Positions 1 to 9,284 of a stretch of 64,000 bases of DNA are shown here, one piece after another. The stretch lies in assembly GCF_029626145.1 (NCBI RefSeq), contig NZ_JARUBJ010000002.1:6086501-6150500 (forward strand), in the 5' to 3' direction. The translations under genes and the position numbers were made by a program. The notes under the pieces are model-generated. The model was not told the origin of the DNA. It saw only the letters and a program-made list of their open reading frames with translations, and searched no databases. This DNA is from Micromonospora sp. WMMD961. GTDB taxonomy: Bacteria; Actinomycetota; Actinomycetes; Mycobacteriales; Micromonosporaceae. Within the stretch, counting starts at the first letter, position 1, and every line of letters begins with the position of its first letter.

Positions 1-699
1 GGCGATGCCGTGCGCGTAGTTGAGCCCGGCCATCTGCTCGTGGCCGACCTCCGGGTTGAGGCCGACCATCTCCGGATGGGCCAGCTGGGAGATGAAGCCG
101 AGCGCGTGCCCGATGGTGGGCAGCAGGATGTCGCCGCGCGGCTCGTTGGGCTTGGGCTCCAGGGCGAACCGCAGGTTGTAGCCCTTGTCGATGGTGTACT
201 GGGTGAGCAGGTCCACCGCCTCGCGGTAGCGGTCCAGCGCGGCGTGGACGTCCTTGGCGAGGTCGTACTCGGAGCCCTCGCGGCCACCCCACATGACGAA
301 GGTGCTGGCGCCCAGCTCGGCGGCCAGGTCGACCTGGCGCAGCACCTTGCGCAGCGCGTAGCGGCGAACGTCGCGGTCGTTGCTGGTGAAGCCGCCGTCC
401 TTGAAGATCGGGTGGGTGAAGAGGTTGGTGGTCACCATCGGCACCACCAGACCGGTCTCGTCGAGGGCCTTGCGGAACCGCGCGATGTGCTGGTCACGGG
501 TGGCGGCGTCGGCGCCGAACGGGATCAGGTCGTCGTCGTGGAAGGTGATGCCGTACGCGCCCAGCTCGGCGAGCCGGTGCACTGCCTCGACCGCGTCGAG
601 CTCGGGGCGCGTGGCGTCACCGAACGGGTCACGGGCCTGCCATCCGACGGTCCAGAGCCCGAAGGAAAACTTGTCGGCGGGAGTGGGACGGGGTGCCAT
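1..699 (-). CDS. xylA: Xylose isomerase, N-terminal part (cut by window edge)
   Basis: Converts D-xylose to D-xylulose in the cytosol, the first step of xylose use. The 233 residues present start MAPRPTPADKFSFGLWTVGW. They show the actinobacterial XylA hallmarks FHDDD near residue 54, VTTNLFTHPIFKDGGFTSND near 88, and VMWGGREGSEYD near 140, which belong to the sugar and metal site of the TIM barrel. The C-terminal third lies beyond position 1. The ATG at 699 has a strong GGAGG ribosome site just upstream. The gene is divergent from a ROK regulator at 778, the usual arrangement for a xylose-responsive pair. Family assignment is secure; full length cannot be judged. Confidence 0.96.
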   Translation of the reverse strand, partial: MAPRPTPADKFSFGLWTVGWQARDPFGDATRPELDAVEAVHRLAELGAYGITFHDDDLIPFGADAATRDQHIARFRKALDETGLVVPMVTTNLFTHPIFKDGGFTSNDRDVRRYALRKVLRQVDLAAELGASTFVMWGGREGSEYDLAKDVHAALDRYREAVDLLTQYTIDKGYNLRFALEPKPNEPRGDILLPTIGHALGFISQLAHPEMVGLNPEVGHEQMAGLNYAHGIA

Positions 700-733
700 G
701 AGCAACCTCCGGGGTGGTGTTGTCCGCTATTTG

Positions 734-746
734 TTCAGCCATTGAA
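734..746. promoter_or_regulatory. Candidate operator between xylA and the ROK gene
   Basis: The 78-bp gap between the divergent starts contains an unusually AT-rich stretch (about 729-753). Within it is the short inverted repeat TTCA-N5-TGAA. A ROK/XylR-type repressor would be expected to bind here and control both directions. The assignment rests on position and symmetry only; no known consensus was matched. Confidence 0.35.
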
Positions 747-777
747 TTATTTGCCCGCCCTATGGCACTGTCAAGGG

Positions 778-2016
778 GTGAGCCTCACCCACGCCCCGGT
801 CGGCGCAGTCCGTCAGGGCAGTCTGCGCGAGCTCAACCTCGCCCTGGTCCTCGGCCGCATCGCCGCGGCCGAGCGCCCTCCGTCCCGGGCCGACCTGGCG
901 ACCGCGACCGGCCTCACCAGAGCCACCGTGTCCGCGGTGGTCGAGGACCTGCTCGCCGGGCGCCTGGTCAGCGAATCCGACCCGGCTCCCCGCTCCGGCG
1001 CCGGCCGCCCGGCACGGGGGCTGGTCCTGGCCGACCAGGGGCCGGCCGGGCTCGGTCTGGAGGTCAACGTCGACTACCTGGCGGTCTGCGTGGTGGACCT
1101 CGCGGGTGAGGTGCGGCACCGCACGGTGCACCGGGCCGACCTGCGTCCGGTGGCCCCCGCCGACGCCCTGGCCCAGCTGGTCGAGATGGCCGGGGTCGCC
1201 CGTGCCGACGCCGCGGACCAGGGCCTCACCCTGATCGGAGCCGCGCTCGCGGTGCCCGGCCTGGTGGACGACGCCGGCCTGGTCCGGCTCGCGCCGAACC
1301 TCGGCTGGCAGGACGTGCCGGTGCCCGCTCTGCTCGCCGAGCATCCTCCACTGGTCGAGCAGGTGCCCGGCGTCCCCGTCCTGGTGGTGGACAACGAGGC
1401 CAACCTCGCCGCGCTCGGTGAGCTGCACGCCCGGCCGCCCGGCCCGTCCAGCTTCCTGCACATCTCCGGGGAGGTGGGCATCGGCGCGGGCATCGTGCTG
1501 GACGGGGCGCTGTTCCGTGGCGTCCGCGGTTGGAGCGGCGAGATCGGGCACCTCCCGGTCCACCCCGAGGGTCGTCCGTGCCGTTGCGGCGGTCAGGGCT
1601 GCCTGGAGCAGTACGCCGGCCAGGAGGCGATCGTGACCGCCGCCGGGCTGGCCCGGGCGGAGCTTCCGGCGGACACCGCGACGGCGCGGCTGGCCGAACT
1701 GGCCGAGGCCGGCGACGCCGACGCGCTTCGGGCGCTGCACGACGCCGGAACCGCGCTCGGTGTGGCGGTGGCCGGCGTCGTCAACCTGCTCGACCTGGAC
1801 ACCGTGGTGCTCGGCGGCGGTTATGCGGCCCTGGCGCCCTGGCTGTGCCCTCCGGTGCTCGCCGAGATCGCCAGCCGGGTGCTGACCGCCGCCTGGTCAC
1901 CGGTGACGGTCCGGCCGTCCACGCTCGGCGCGGAGGCCGCAGCGGTGGGAGCCGCCGGCTCGGTCGTCCGTCGGATCGTCGCCCAGCCCGCCGGTTGGCT
2001 GGCCCGCTGCGGCTGA
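778..2016 (+). CDS. ROK family transcriptional regulator (XylR-like)
   Basis: Predicted sugar-responsive repressor of 412 residues. The N-terminal ~75 residues form a winged helix (ADLATATGLTRATVSAVVED is the recognition region). The rest is a ROK sugar-kinase-like domain with a glycine-rich ISGEVGIGAGIVLDG loop near residue 240 and the zinc-binding C-R-C-G-x(2)-G-C-L-E signature of ROK proteins near 270 (CRCGGQGCLEQ). The GTG at 778 was chosen because the reading frame upstream overlaps xylA on the other strand and has no regulator-like sequence. Divergence from xylA suggests xylose control. The kinase fold probably binds the sugar without phosphorylating it, as in XylR/NagC, but this is inference. 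Confidence 0.9.
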   Translation: MSLTHAPVGAVRQGSLRELNLALVLGRIAAAERPPSRADLATATGLTRATVSAVVEDLLAGRLVSESDPAPRSGAGRPARGLVLADQGPAGLGLEVNVDYLAVCVVDLAGEVRHRTVHRADLRPVAPADALAQLVEMAGVARADAADQGLTLIGAALAVPGLVDDAGLVRLAPNLGWQDVPVPALLAEHPPLVEQVPGVPVLVVDNEANLAALGELHARPPGPSSFLHISGEVGIGAGIVLDGALFRGVRGWSGEIGHLPVHPEGRPCRCGGQGCLEQYAGQEAIVTAAGLARAELPADTATARLAELAEAGDADALRALHDAGTALGVAVAGVVNLLDLDTVVLGGGYAALAPWLCPPVLAEIASRVLTAAWSPVTVRPSTLGAEAAAVGAAGSVVRRIVAQPAGWLARCG

Positions 2017-2140
2017 CCGCGGCCGCGCCCTGGGAGCCTGTCGGAGGGAATCGCTATCCTTGCCCCACAGCAACGATGCCGGGTGAGGAGTCGAGAAGCA
2101 GCATGCGCAGGAGTCGTCAGTCGCGAGCCGGCGTCCGGCG

Positions 2141-3751
2141 GTGACCACGACCCGGCAACCCAGCGACACTCCGCTGCCCGCCGACGCGCCGCTGGCCCGC
2201 GAGCTGCTCGACGGGCTCGGCGAGGCGGTCCTGACAACGGACGAGACCGGCCGGGTCACCTTGCTCAACACCATGGCGGCGGAGCTGCTCCCGGAGGTCA
2301 CCATCGGCACCGAGCTGGCCCGATGCACGGTGGCGGCCTTAGCCCGGGCGGTCGCCGCCGACGCCGACCGCTTCGACGCCGACCACCACGGCCGACGGCT
2401 GCGCGGTCTCCGGCGGCAGCTCGCCGGTCCCCGCTTCGCGTGGTACGTCCGGGACGTCACCGAAGAGCACGACCGCACCGACGCCCTACGTGCCGAACGA
2501 TCCCGCACCGCGTTCCTCGCCGAGGCGGGCAGCCGGCTCGGGACGTCCCTGCACCGGGACCAGGTGCTCCTGGCCGCCACCGCGCTCGCCGTGCCGTACC
2601 TGGCCGACGTCGCCGTGGCACTGCCCCGACCGGCCACGTCGGCGGAGCCGTACGCCCGTTGGATCCGGCAATCCGACGGCGAGCCCGCCCCGGTCAGCGG
2701 GCTGGCCCCGGCGACGCTGACCCGCACCGTGCCAGTGCTGGCCGAGGCGCTGGCCGGTGATCTCGCCGGGCCGGTCCCTTGGCGGAACGCCGAGCTGACC
2801 GACCTGGCCACCACGCTGCCGCCCGATCTCGACTGCCCGGGCACGGTGCTGGTCTGTCCGATGCCCGGCGCCGACGGGTCGGTCGGTGCTCTGCTGCTCG
2901 TCCGGCGCGCCGGGCGGCCCGACTTCGGCGAGCGCGAAATCGAGCTGGCCCGGGAGTTCGCCGCCCGGGCGGGTGCCGCGCTGGCAACCGCAGACCTCCA
3001 CGGCGAGCAGGCCCACCTGGCACGGGTGCTACAGACCAGCCTGCTCCCGCCCGACCTACCCACCGTTCCCGGCGTGACGCTGGCCGGCGGCTACCGGGCC
3101 GCCGGGGACACCCTGCGCATCGGCGGCGACTTCTACGAGGTGTTCCCGCACCCGCGCGGTGCCCTGTTCGCGCTCGGCGACGTGTGCGGCCGGGGCGTGA
3201 GCGCGGCCGTGCTGACCGGCCGGGTCCGCCAGTCCCTGCAGACGCTGCGGCTCGTCGAGCAACGCCCGCTGGAGCTGATCCACCTGCTCAACCGGGCGTT
3301 GTTCGACGCCCCGGACGCGGCGCGACGCAGCCAGTTCACCACCCTGCTTCTCGGATCGCTGGACCGAAGCCCCGCCGGAGTGGACGTCCGGATCGCCGGC
3401 GGGGGTCACCCGGCACCCCTGCTGGTCACCCGCGACGGCACGGCCACCCCGGTCCCGGTGGGCGGCACCGCGGTCGGGGCGCTGACGGCCGCACGATTCG
3501 CCGAAACCCGGGTGCACCTCGACCCCGGCGACCTGCTGCTCGCGTACACCGATGGGGTCACCGAGGCGCGCGGCCCGCGCGACGCGGAAATGTTCGGCGA
3601 GGCCCGGCTGCGTGCGGTGGCCGCGTCGGCGGCCGGGCAGTCACCGGCGGCCCTGATCGACGGGGTGCTCCAGGCGGTCGACGACTGGCTGGACGGGCAG
3701 GCCCACGACGACATCGCGATGCTCGCCATCCGCGCGTCGGTGCCGGCGTGA
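2141..3751 (+). CDS. PAS/GAF-domain SpoIIE-type protein serine phosphatase
   Basis: 536-residue PP2C phosphatase of the SpoIIE/RsbU class, which dephosphorylates anti-anti-sigma factors to control sigma-factor partner switching. Residues ~20-110 look like a PAS sensor (EAVLTTDETGRVTLLN), ~125-285 like a GAF domain, and ~300-536 form the phosphatase. Metal-binding motifs are intact: GGDFYEVFP, LGDVCGRGVSAAVL, YTDGVTEARG and HDDIAMLAIR. The GTG at 2141 was taken as the start. No membrane segment is visible, so it is probably cytosolic. A MarR gene and a second, altered PP2C protein follow downstream. Confidence 0.9.
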   Translation: MTTTRQPSDTPLPADAPLARELLDGLGEAVLTTDETGRVTLLNTMAAELLPEVTIGTELARCTVAALARAVAADADRFDADHHGRRLRGLRRQLAGPRFAWYVRDVTEEHDRTDALRAERSRTAFLAEAGSRLGTSLHRDQVLLAATALAVPYLADVAVALPRPATSAEPYARWIRQSDGEPAPVSGLAPATLTRTVPVLAEALAGDLAGPVPWRNAELTDLATTLPPDLDCPGTVLVCPMPGADGSVGALLLVRRAGRPDFGEREIELAREFAARAGAALATADLHGEQAHLARVLQTSLLPPDLPTVPGVTLAGGYRAAGDTLRIGGDFYEVFPHPRGALFALGDVCGRGVSAAVLTGRVRQSLQTLRLVEQRPLELIHLLNRALFDAPDAARRSQFTTLLLGSLDRSPAGVDVRIAGGGHPAPLLVTRDGTATPVPVGGTAVGALTAARFAETRVHLDPGDLLLAYTDGVTEARGPRDAEMFGEARLRAVAASAAGQSPAALIDGVLQAVDDWLDGQAHDDIAMLAIRASVPA

Positions 3752-3826
3752 TCGACGGTTCCGGCCTGGCGACGGCATCGCTGATCGCGGCGAGGGGCCG
3801 GCGGACCTCACCCCCGACCTGCTCGA

Positions 3827-4480
3827 TCAGGCGGTCCGTGCCACCGGCCCGCCGGTCGGCCACTCCCGGGTGCTGCCGACCGACCGTTCCGAGGCAGCCG
3901 ACGGGTCGGCCCACCGCACACTGGTCTGCCGGCTCCGGTCGGCCGGCCCACCCGGCCCACCCGGGCCGTCCGGGTCGCCCGGCCAGTCCTCCCGCTCCGC
4001 CGACTCGCCCGCCGGCGTGGTGTCCGCCTGCTGCCGGCGCGCTACCTCGTCGAACTCCCGCATCCCGCGCAGCAGCGCGTCACGGCCCTCCGGGCCCATC
4101 CCGGCCAGCACGGCGGCGAGCTGTGCCTGCCGGTCGGCGCGCAGCTCAGCGAGGAGCCGGCGGGCCTCCGGGGTGAGGTGCAGCGAGATCTCCCGCCGGT
4201 CGAAGCGGCCCGGCTCACGTTCCAGCATGCCGGCGGCGACCAGCCGGTCGCAGAGGCGGCTGGCAGAGCTGAGCAGCATGTCGAGCTGGGTGGCGAGCCG
4301 GCGCAGGTTGATCCCGTCGGTCTGCTCCACCACCATCACTGCCCGTAGCTGCGCACCGGAGACGCGGTTGGCGGTCCCCTCGCGGGCGGATTCCCAGATG
4401 CCCAGCAGGGAAGCGGCCACCGTGTCCAGCGCGGCAGCCATACTCGTCTCGGGGTCCGTCGGACCGTTCAGTTCGGCCAT
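3827..4480 (-). CDS. MarR family transcriptional regulator
   Basis: 217-residue winged-helix regulator. The MarR core spans about residues 15-150: VSGAQLRAVMVVEQ, then the LRRLATQLDMLLSSASRLCD recognition region, then a wing with RFDRREISLHLTPEARRLL. The last ~60 residues are Gly/Pro/Ser-rich, look disordered and are not part of the family core. The gene is divergent from the PP2C-like gene at 4538, only 57 bp away, so it may control that promoter and its own. MarR proteins usually respond to small aromatic or redox ligands; the ligand here is unknown. Confidence 0.88.
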   Translation of the reverse strand: MAELNGPTDPETSMAAALDTVAASLLGIWESAREGTANRVSGAQLRAVMVVEQTDGINLRRLATQLDMLLSSASRLCDRLVAAGMLEREPGRFDRREISLHLTPEARRLLAELRADRQAQLAAVLAGMGPEGRDALLRGMREFDEVARRQQADTTPAGESAEREDWPGDPDGPGGPGGPADRSRQTSVRWADPSAASERSVGSTREWPTGGPVARTA

Positions 4481-4537
4481 GGTGGCCCGAGACTACTCCG
4501 AACCCACAGGTGGTCGAGCTTTAGCGAGGGAGCCAGC

Positions 4538-5662
4538 ATGAGTGAACCGGTCAGTCGGGCACGACAGGCCCTGAACGAGACACCGGCCGACCGGATCGTC
4601 GGTGGTATCGGGGACGTGCTGGCCCGGTCGTACGGCATCACCGACGTCGAGCTGTACCAGGTCGACTACCGTCTCGCCGAGCTGATCCCGCTTACCGACG
4701 GTGAAGCGATCACCACTCCGGGGCACCCCGCCTGGCGCGCGTTCGACCACCAGTCACCCGTGGTCTCCGACGGCAACGCCTGGCTCCCGGTCAGCATGCG
4801 CGGTGAACGTCGGGGCGTCCTCTTCCTGTCACCCGTTCCGGACGACCCGGAGGCCGTCGCCCCGATGGCCGACATCGCCACCGCGCTCGCCCACGAGTTG
4901 GCCGCGGTCTCCGCAGGCACCGACGTCTACCGGGCGGCCCGGCGCGCTCAACGCCTCACCCTGGCCGCCGAGATGCAGTGGGACCTGCTCCCCGGCCGCA
5001 GCCGGATCCGGCCGTCGTTCAGCCTGGCCGGGCAGTTGGAACCGGCGTACGCGGTCCGGGGCGACAGCTTCGACTGGTCCGACGACGGGCAGTCGCTCTG
5101 GTTGTCCACGATCAACGGCAGCGGTGAGGGCGTGGCCGCGTCCCTGCTCACCTCGTTGGCCACCCACGCGCTGCGCAACGCGCGCCGCGCCGGGCTCAGC
5201 CTGGCCGACCAGGCCGCCCTCGCCGACCAGGCACTCTACGACCTGTACCGGGGCGAGCAGCACCTCTCGGCGTTGCTGATGCAGTTGGATCTGCGCTCCG
5301 GGATGATGACCGTGGTCGACGCGGGTTCACCGCGGCTGGTCATCCTGCGCTCCGGGAACGTCATCGAGCAGCCTCTGGAGGCGCAGTTCCCGCTCGGCAT
5401 GTTCGAGGCGACCGACTACCACGAGCAGAAGTTCCCCCTGGAACGCGGCGACCGGATCTTCGTCGTCGGCGACGGGGTGCTGGAGGCCACCGGGCAGCAC
5501 AGCCGCTACGGCGAGACGGCACTTGACCGGTTCCTGCGCCGGACGGGGTCGATGGAGCCACTGGACGCCGTCCGGTCGCTGATCGGTGACCTCCGCGCCT
5601 TCGTGGCAGGTGACCTGGTCGACGACGCGGTGGTCGTCTGCTTGGACTGGACCGGCCCGTAA
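4538..5662 (+). CDS. RsbU/SpoIIE-like PP2C protein with altered metal site
   Basis: 374 residues. An N-terminal GAF-like region (~1-125) is followed by a PP2C/SpoIIE fold. Motif 1 reads RGDSFDW (Asp176 kept). Motif 2 reads INGSGEGVAASLL, so the Asp of the usual G-D-V-S-G-H-G motif is Asn193. VGDGVLEATG and VDDAVVVCLDW keep the later acidic residues. The Asp-to-Asn change removes a usual metal ligand, so activity may be reduced or lost and the protein may act as a binding or regulatory partner. The ATG follows an AGCGAGGGAG ribosome site. It is divergent from the MarR gene and convergent with the glycosyltransferase gene. Confidence 0.85.
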   Translation: MSEPVSRARQALNETPADRIVGGIGDVLARSYGITDVELYQVDYRLAELIPLTDGEAITTPGHPAWRAFDHQSPVVSDGNAWLPVSMRGERRGVLFLSPVPDDPEAVAPMADIATALAHELAAVSAGTDVYRAARRAQRLTLAAEMQWDLLPGRSRIRPSFSLAGQLEPAYAVRGDSFDWSDDGQSLWLSTINGSGEGVAASLLTSLATHALRNARRAGLSLADQAALADQALYDLYRGEQHLSALLMQLDLRSGMMTVVDAGSPRLVILRSGNVIEQPLEAQFPLGMFEATDYHEQKFPLERGDRIFVVGDGVLEATGQHSRYGETALDRFLRRTGSMEPLDAVRSLIGDLRAFVAGDLVDDAVVVCLDWTGP

Positions 5663-5677
5663 CCGCGACCGGCGCGG

Positions 5678-7159
5678 TCAGTAGGCGCCGCGGCCGTTCA
5701 GGACCGCACCGAAGGTCTTCCAGAGGATGGTGAGGTCGGCGGCGAGCGACCAGTTCTCCACGTAGTAGAGATCGAGCCGGATGCCGTCCTCCCAGCTCAG
5801 GTCGGAGCGGCCACTGACCTGCCAGAGGCCGGTCATGCCGGGCTTGACCAACAGCCGCCGGGCCACGTCGCCGTCGTAGCGGGCCACCTCCGAGGGCAGC
5901 GGCGGGCGGGGCCCGACCAGACTCATCTGACCCAACAGGACGTTGACCAGCTGCGGTAGCTCGTCCAGCGACCACTTACGCAGCAAGCGGCCGACGCGGG
6001 TGACCCGAGGGTCCTGGCGCATCTTGAACATCAACCCGTCGGTCTCGTTGCGGGCGGTCAACTCGGCGAGCATGGCGTCGGCGTTCACCACCATGGTGCG
6101 GAACTTGAACACGCCGAACTCCTGCCCGCCCCGGCCGACGCGGACCTGTCGGAACAGCACCGGCCCCCGGCTGTCCAGTTTGATGGCCAGGGCGACGAAC
6201 GCGATCAGCGGCAGCAGCAGCGCCAACGCGAACGACGAGGCGGAGCGGTCCACGAGGCCCTTCACCAGCTTGCGTGCGCCGCGGAACTCGGGGGCCTCGA
6301 CGTGGATCAGCGGCAGCCCGGCAACCGGGCGGGTGTGGATTCGCGGGCCGGCGACGTCGGTCAGCGCGGGTGCCACGACCAGGTCGACGCCGGTCCCCTC
6401 CAACTGCCAGCCGAGGCGACGCAGTCGGGTTGCGGTCAGCTCGCCGGACGCGGTTACCGCGACCGTGTCCGCGCCGATCGCGGTGGCGGCCTCCGGGATG
6501 CCCCGGAACGACCCCACCACCGGCACGTCACCCAGCCGTTGCGCCACCGGTGCGAGCAACGCGTCCGGAATGCACGCGCCCACCACCTGATAGCCGGCGT
6601 ACGGTTCGCGGCGCAGCGTGTGCACCAACTCCAACACGTGGGCGGTGTCGCCGACCACCAGCACCTTGCGGGACCAGCCGGCGCCCACCGAGCGGGCCCG
6701 GTGCAGACGCTTGCGGGCGGCGAACCGTGCCACCTCCAGCCCGACGGTGCCCACCGCGAAGGTGATTCCGAGGAAGCCCCGGGAGACGCCGACGTCAGCG
6801 ATGTAGCCGATGATGGCGATCGCACCGGCCAGCCGCAGGCTGGCGGAGCTGACCCGCCGGTACTCGTCCGCCCCGTAGCCGATCACCCGGTCGTCGTAGC
6901 AGCCGAGCGCTTTGAGCGAGATCAGCCAGGCCAGCACTAGCCCGGGGGCGACCAGCACGTACGGGACCTCCGAGCCGGTCGGCTCGTCGTCACCGAAGCG
7001 GGTGACGTACCCGATGAGCAGCGCGGTGATGAGGATGGTGGTGTCCAGGACCACCAGAACCCGGACGTAGGACCGTTCGTCGGCCCGGGCCACGAGCCCG
7101 GCAGGACGGCCGTCCGACTCCGCCGACGTGGCGGGGGTCAACAGTGTCGCCGCGCTCAC
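5678..7159 (-). CDS. Exopolysaccharide polyprenyl glycosylphosphotransferase
   Basis: Membrane enzyme (493 residues) of the WcaJ/CpsE/WbaP family. These transfer a sugar-1-phosphate to undecaprenyl phosphate to start a surface polysaccharide repeat unit. Four hydrophobic segments occupy roughly residues 40-155, followed by a Rossmann-like CoA-binding region (KVLVVGDTAHVLELVHTL). A fifth hydrophobic segment lies near 310. The catalytic bacterial sugar transferase domain has GPVLFRQVRVGRGGQEFGVF, FRTM, KWSLDELPQLVNVLLGQMSL, VGPRPPLP and KPGMTGLWQVSGRS. The GTG at 7159 has a good GGGAGG site; the frame stays open to 7327 with an ATG at 7240, which is less likely. No other polysaccharide genes are nearby. 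Confidence 0.92.
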   Translation of the reverse strand: MSAATLLTPATSAESDGRPAGLVARADERSYVRVLVVLDTTILITALLIGYVTRFGDDEPTGSEVPYVLVAPGLVLAWLISLKALGCYDDRVIGYGADEYRRVSSASLRLAGAIAIIGYIADVGVSRGFLGITFAVGTVGLEVARFAARKRLHRARSVGAGWSRKVLVVGDTAHVLELVHTLRREPYAGYQVVGACIPDALLAPVAQRLGDVPVVGSFRGIPEAATAIGADTVAVTASGELTATRLRRLGWQLEGTGVDLVVAPALTDVAGPRIHTRPVAGLPLIHVEAPEFRGARKLVKGLVDRSASSFALALLLPLIAFVALAIKLDSRGPVLFRQVRVGRGGQEFGVFKFRTMVVNADAMLAELTARNETDGLMFKMRQDPRVTRVGRLLRKWSLDELPQLVNVLLGQMSLVGPRPPLPSEVARYDGDVARRLLVKPGMTGLWQVSGRSDLSWEDGIRLDLYYVENWSLAADLTILWKTFGAVLNGRGAY

Positions 7160-7311
7160 CGGCCCTCCCACTCTGTTCAGGATGGCCCCGGCTGACGGGT
7201 CGGACCGGAGGCGGACCGACCATGCCGGAACAGTCGACATCCTGCCTTGACAACTATGAAGACCGATTGCTTCCGACGTATTGCCGTCACTTTTCTTCAA
7301 CCCGGCGGCCA

Positions 7312-7352
7312 AAAGGGCCCGCCACACCGATCGACGGTACGGCGGGCCCTTT
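7312..7352 (-). terminator. Rho-independent terminator of the VWA gene
   Basis: A perfect 12-bp stem (AAAGGGCCCGCC at 7312-7323 paired with 7341-7352) with a 17-nt loop lies just past the stop codon at 7370. On the minus strand the stem is followed by a T run, as expected for an intrinsic terminator. Confidence 0.85.
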
Positions 7353-7369
7353 GGCGTCTGAGCCTCGGA

Positions 7370-9136
7370 TCAGCGCGGCGCTGGTGGACGCCGTGCGATG
7401 GCGCTGAGGAAGATGCTGCCGATCTCGCTCGGGTCCTTGGTGACGAAGACGTCGCCACCGGTCACCTTGGTGATCGACTCCAGCTCGGCCTTGCTGACGC
7501 CCTCGCCGATACCGATCATGATGACCTGGACCGGCCGCTCCGGGTCGGCGGCCTGCTTGAGCTTGGCGAGCAGCTGCTCCTGGTTGAGGCCGTCGTCGTC
7601 GTCGTTCTTACCGTCGGTGAACAGCACGATGGAGTTGACCCGACCGGGCTGCCAGTTCTCCTGCACGGCCTGGTACGCGGCCAGCATGGTGTCGTAGAGG
7701 CCGGTGTCGCCGCTGGACGGCTTGACGGTCGCGAGCGCCCCCTCCAACTGGGCCCGCTGGGCGGAGAGCGGCCCGATGGGCACCAACTGTCGATAGTCCC
7801 GGTTGCCGACGAGCTTGGTGGAGAAGGTCCACAGGCCGATCGACCAGGAGTCGTCGAAGAGGCCGAGGCCACGGCGCGCCGCGTCCACGGTGACCTCTTC
7901 CCGGCTGCGGTTGTTGGCGGAGGGCACCGGGTTCTTCATCGAGCCGGAGACGTCGATGACGGCCAGCATCCGACCGGACTGGGTGGCGATCGACCAACTG
8001 GAGACGACCCGCTGGATGGCGGCCGGGTCGAGGCCACCCGCCGCAGTGCCACCATTCGCCGGTGCGGTCGGCGCGTCGCCCGACGGGCTGGGGGCACCCT
8101 GCGGTGCCTTGAAGCCCTCGCCCCAGTTGCCGTCCGGCGCACGCAGCGACTGCGCGGCCAACCGGTTGCGGAAGGTCGGGCTGGTGAGCAGTTCGAACAG
8201 CACCTTGGCCGCCGACGCCTTGCTCGGCTCGATGCCGGGCAACACCGCGTACGGGTAGTCCAGCGGCATCGGCGCCGGCTCCATGTAGAGCGCGGCGAGC
8301 GAGACCGGCGGCTTCTTGCTGTTGTAGGCGATCACGTCTTCTTCGGACAGAGCCGCCGCGCCGAGACCGCTGGCGATGGACGTCGCGTCGTTGGCGGTCG
8401 GGAAACGAGCCAGCAGGTCGTTGCGCAGCGACGAGCGCCCGGTGGCCAGTGCCCGAAGCGCGCCGACGGTGTTGCGCTGGGCGTCCCCGCCGGCACCGTT
8501 GGCCGCTGCGGTCAGCGAGAGCAGGCCGGACAGACCCGCCGCGTCGCGGGTCGGCTCGACGATCCCGGTCCGCAGGGGCGCGCTGGGGTTGTTGACCTGC
8601 TTGAGCAGATCGGTCCAGTTGAACTTCTTGTCCGGCCACCCCAGCCGGGTGGCGATCGGCTCAGGCATCGCGACGACGATGGGGCTGCGCGCGATGGACG
8701 CGCCGTTGGTCGGAGCGAACGCCGTCGCGTCCTTCTTCAACCGCAGCAGCCAGGTCGAGGAGTCCGGCACCCACACGTCGGGGCTGACGGCGGTGCCGCT
8801 GGCCTGCCCCACACCAGCCAGCACAGCACCGTGCTTGGCCGCCACCACGGCCGCCACGTCGACCGGGTCGGACGCGGAGACGTCGACGCGGATGCAGGTC
8901 GGGCCTACCGCGGCGCCGTCCTTGACCCACTGGGACGCGGCGGCGTCCACCGCCGGCGCGAGTTCGGAGGCGACCGCCACGGCAAGTCGGATCTCCCCCG
9001 AGCAGCTGGGTTGGACCAACTCCCGATAGCCGAACCACGCGCCCGTCGTCACGACGAGCACCCCCGCCGTTGCGGCGGCGGCGGCTAGGTGGAGTTTCGA
9101 ACGCATGCGATGGCGGCCTGCTGACACGGTGACCAT
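7370..9136 (-). CDS. Exported substrate-binding/von Willebrand A domain protein
   Basis: About 588 residues. An N-terminal signal or anchor (RSKLHLAAAAATAGVLVVT) precedes a periplasmic-binding-protein-like domain resembling molybdate/sulfate binding proteins (about residues 45-340). A Pro/Gly/Ala-rich hinge follows, then a C-terminal VWA domain (~390-585) with an intact MIDAS metal site: DVSGSM, a Thr in the SSGDTGLYD loop, and LFTDGKNDDDD. It probably sits on the outside of the membrane and binds a ligand or partner protein through a metal ion. Start choice is uncertain: ATG codons at 9166, 9136 and 9106 are all possible and none has a clear ribosome site. Confidence 0.85.
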   Translation of the reverse strand: MVTVSAGRHRMRSKLHLAAAAATAGVLVVTTGAWFGYRELVQPSCSGEIRLAVAVASELAPAVDAAASQWVKDGAAVGPTCIRVDVSASDPVDVAAVVAAKHGAVLAGVGQASGTAVSPDVWVPDSSTWLLRLKKDATAFAPTNGASIARSPIVVAMPEPIATRLGWPDKKFNWTDLLKQVNNPSAPLRTGIVEPTRDAAGLSGLLSLTAAANGAGGDAQRNTVGALRALATGRSSLRNDLLARFPTANDATSIASGLGAAALSEEDVIAYNSKKPPVSLAALYMEPAPMPLDYPYAVLPGIEPSKASAAKVLFELLTSPTFRNRLAAQSLRAPDGNWGEGFKAPQGAPSPSGDAPTAPANGGTAAGGLDPAAIQRVVSSWSIATQSGRMLAVIDVSGSMKNPVPSANNRSREEVTVDAARRGLGLFDDSWSIGLWTFSTKLVGNRDYRQLVPIGPLSAQRAQLEGALATVKPSSGDTGLYDTMLAAYQAVQENWQPGRVNSIVLFTDGKNDDDDGLNQEQLLAKLKQAADPERPVQVIMIGIGEGVSKAELESITKVTGGDVFVTKDPSEIGSIFLSAIARRPPAPR

Positions 9137-9284
9137 CTTGCGTACAAGGTGCCCTCTCTGCCACATCCGTTCGGACTAAAGTTACGGAGGAGAAACAGTT
9201 GACCACCTTTTAACAACACAGAGTGATGCTGCAGCCCCGTGGCGTTGCCGAACCGGTGCTGTCCTCACGTCTCGGCTCGGTTGC

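Noticed and set aside
3752..3970. Possible extra coding sequence after the first PP2C gene (frame with DLTPDLLDQAV)
   Set aside because: It overlaps the disordered tail of the MarR gene on the other strand, lacks a convincing start and has no recognised family; too weak to call.
7247..9088. 613-codon plus-strand open frame
   Set aside because: Antisense to the binding-protein/VWA gene; composition and lack of motifs mark it as a shadow.
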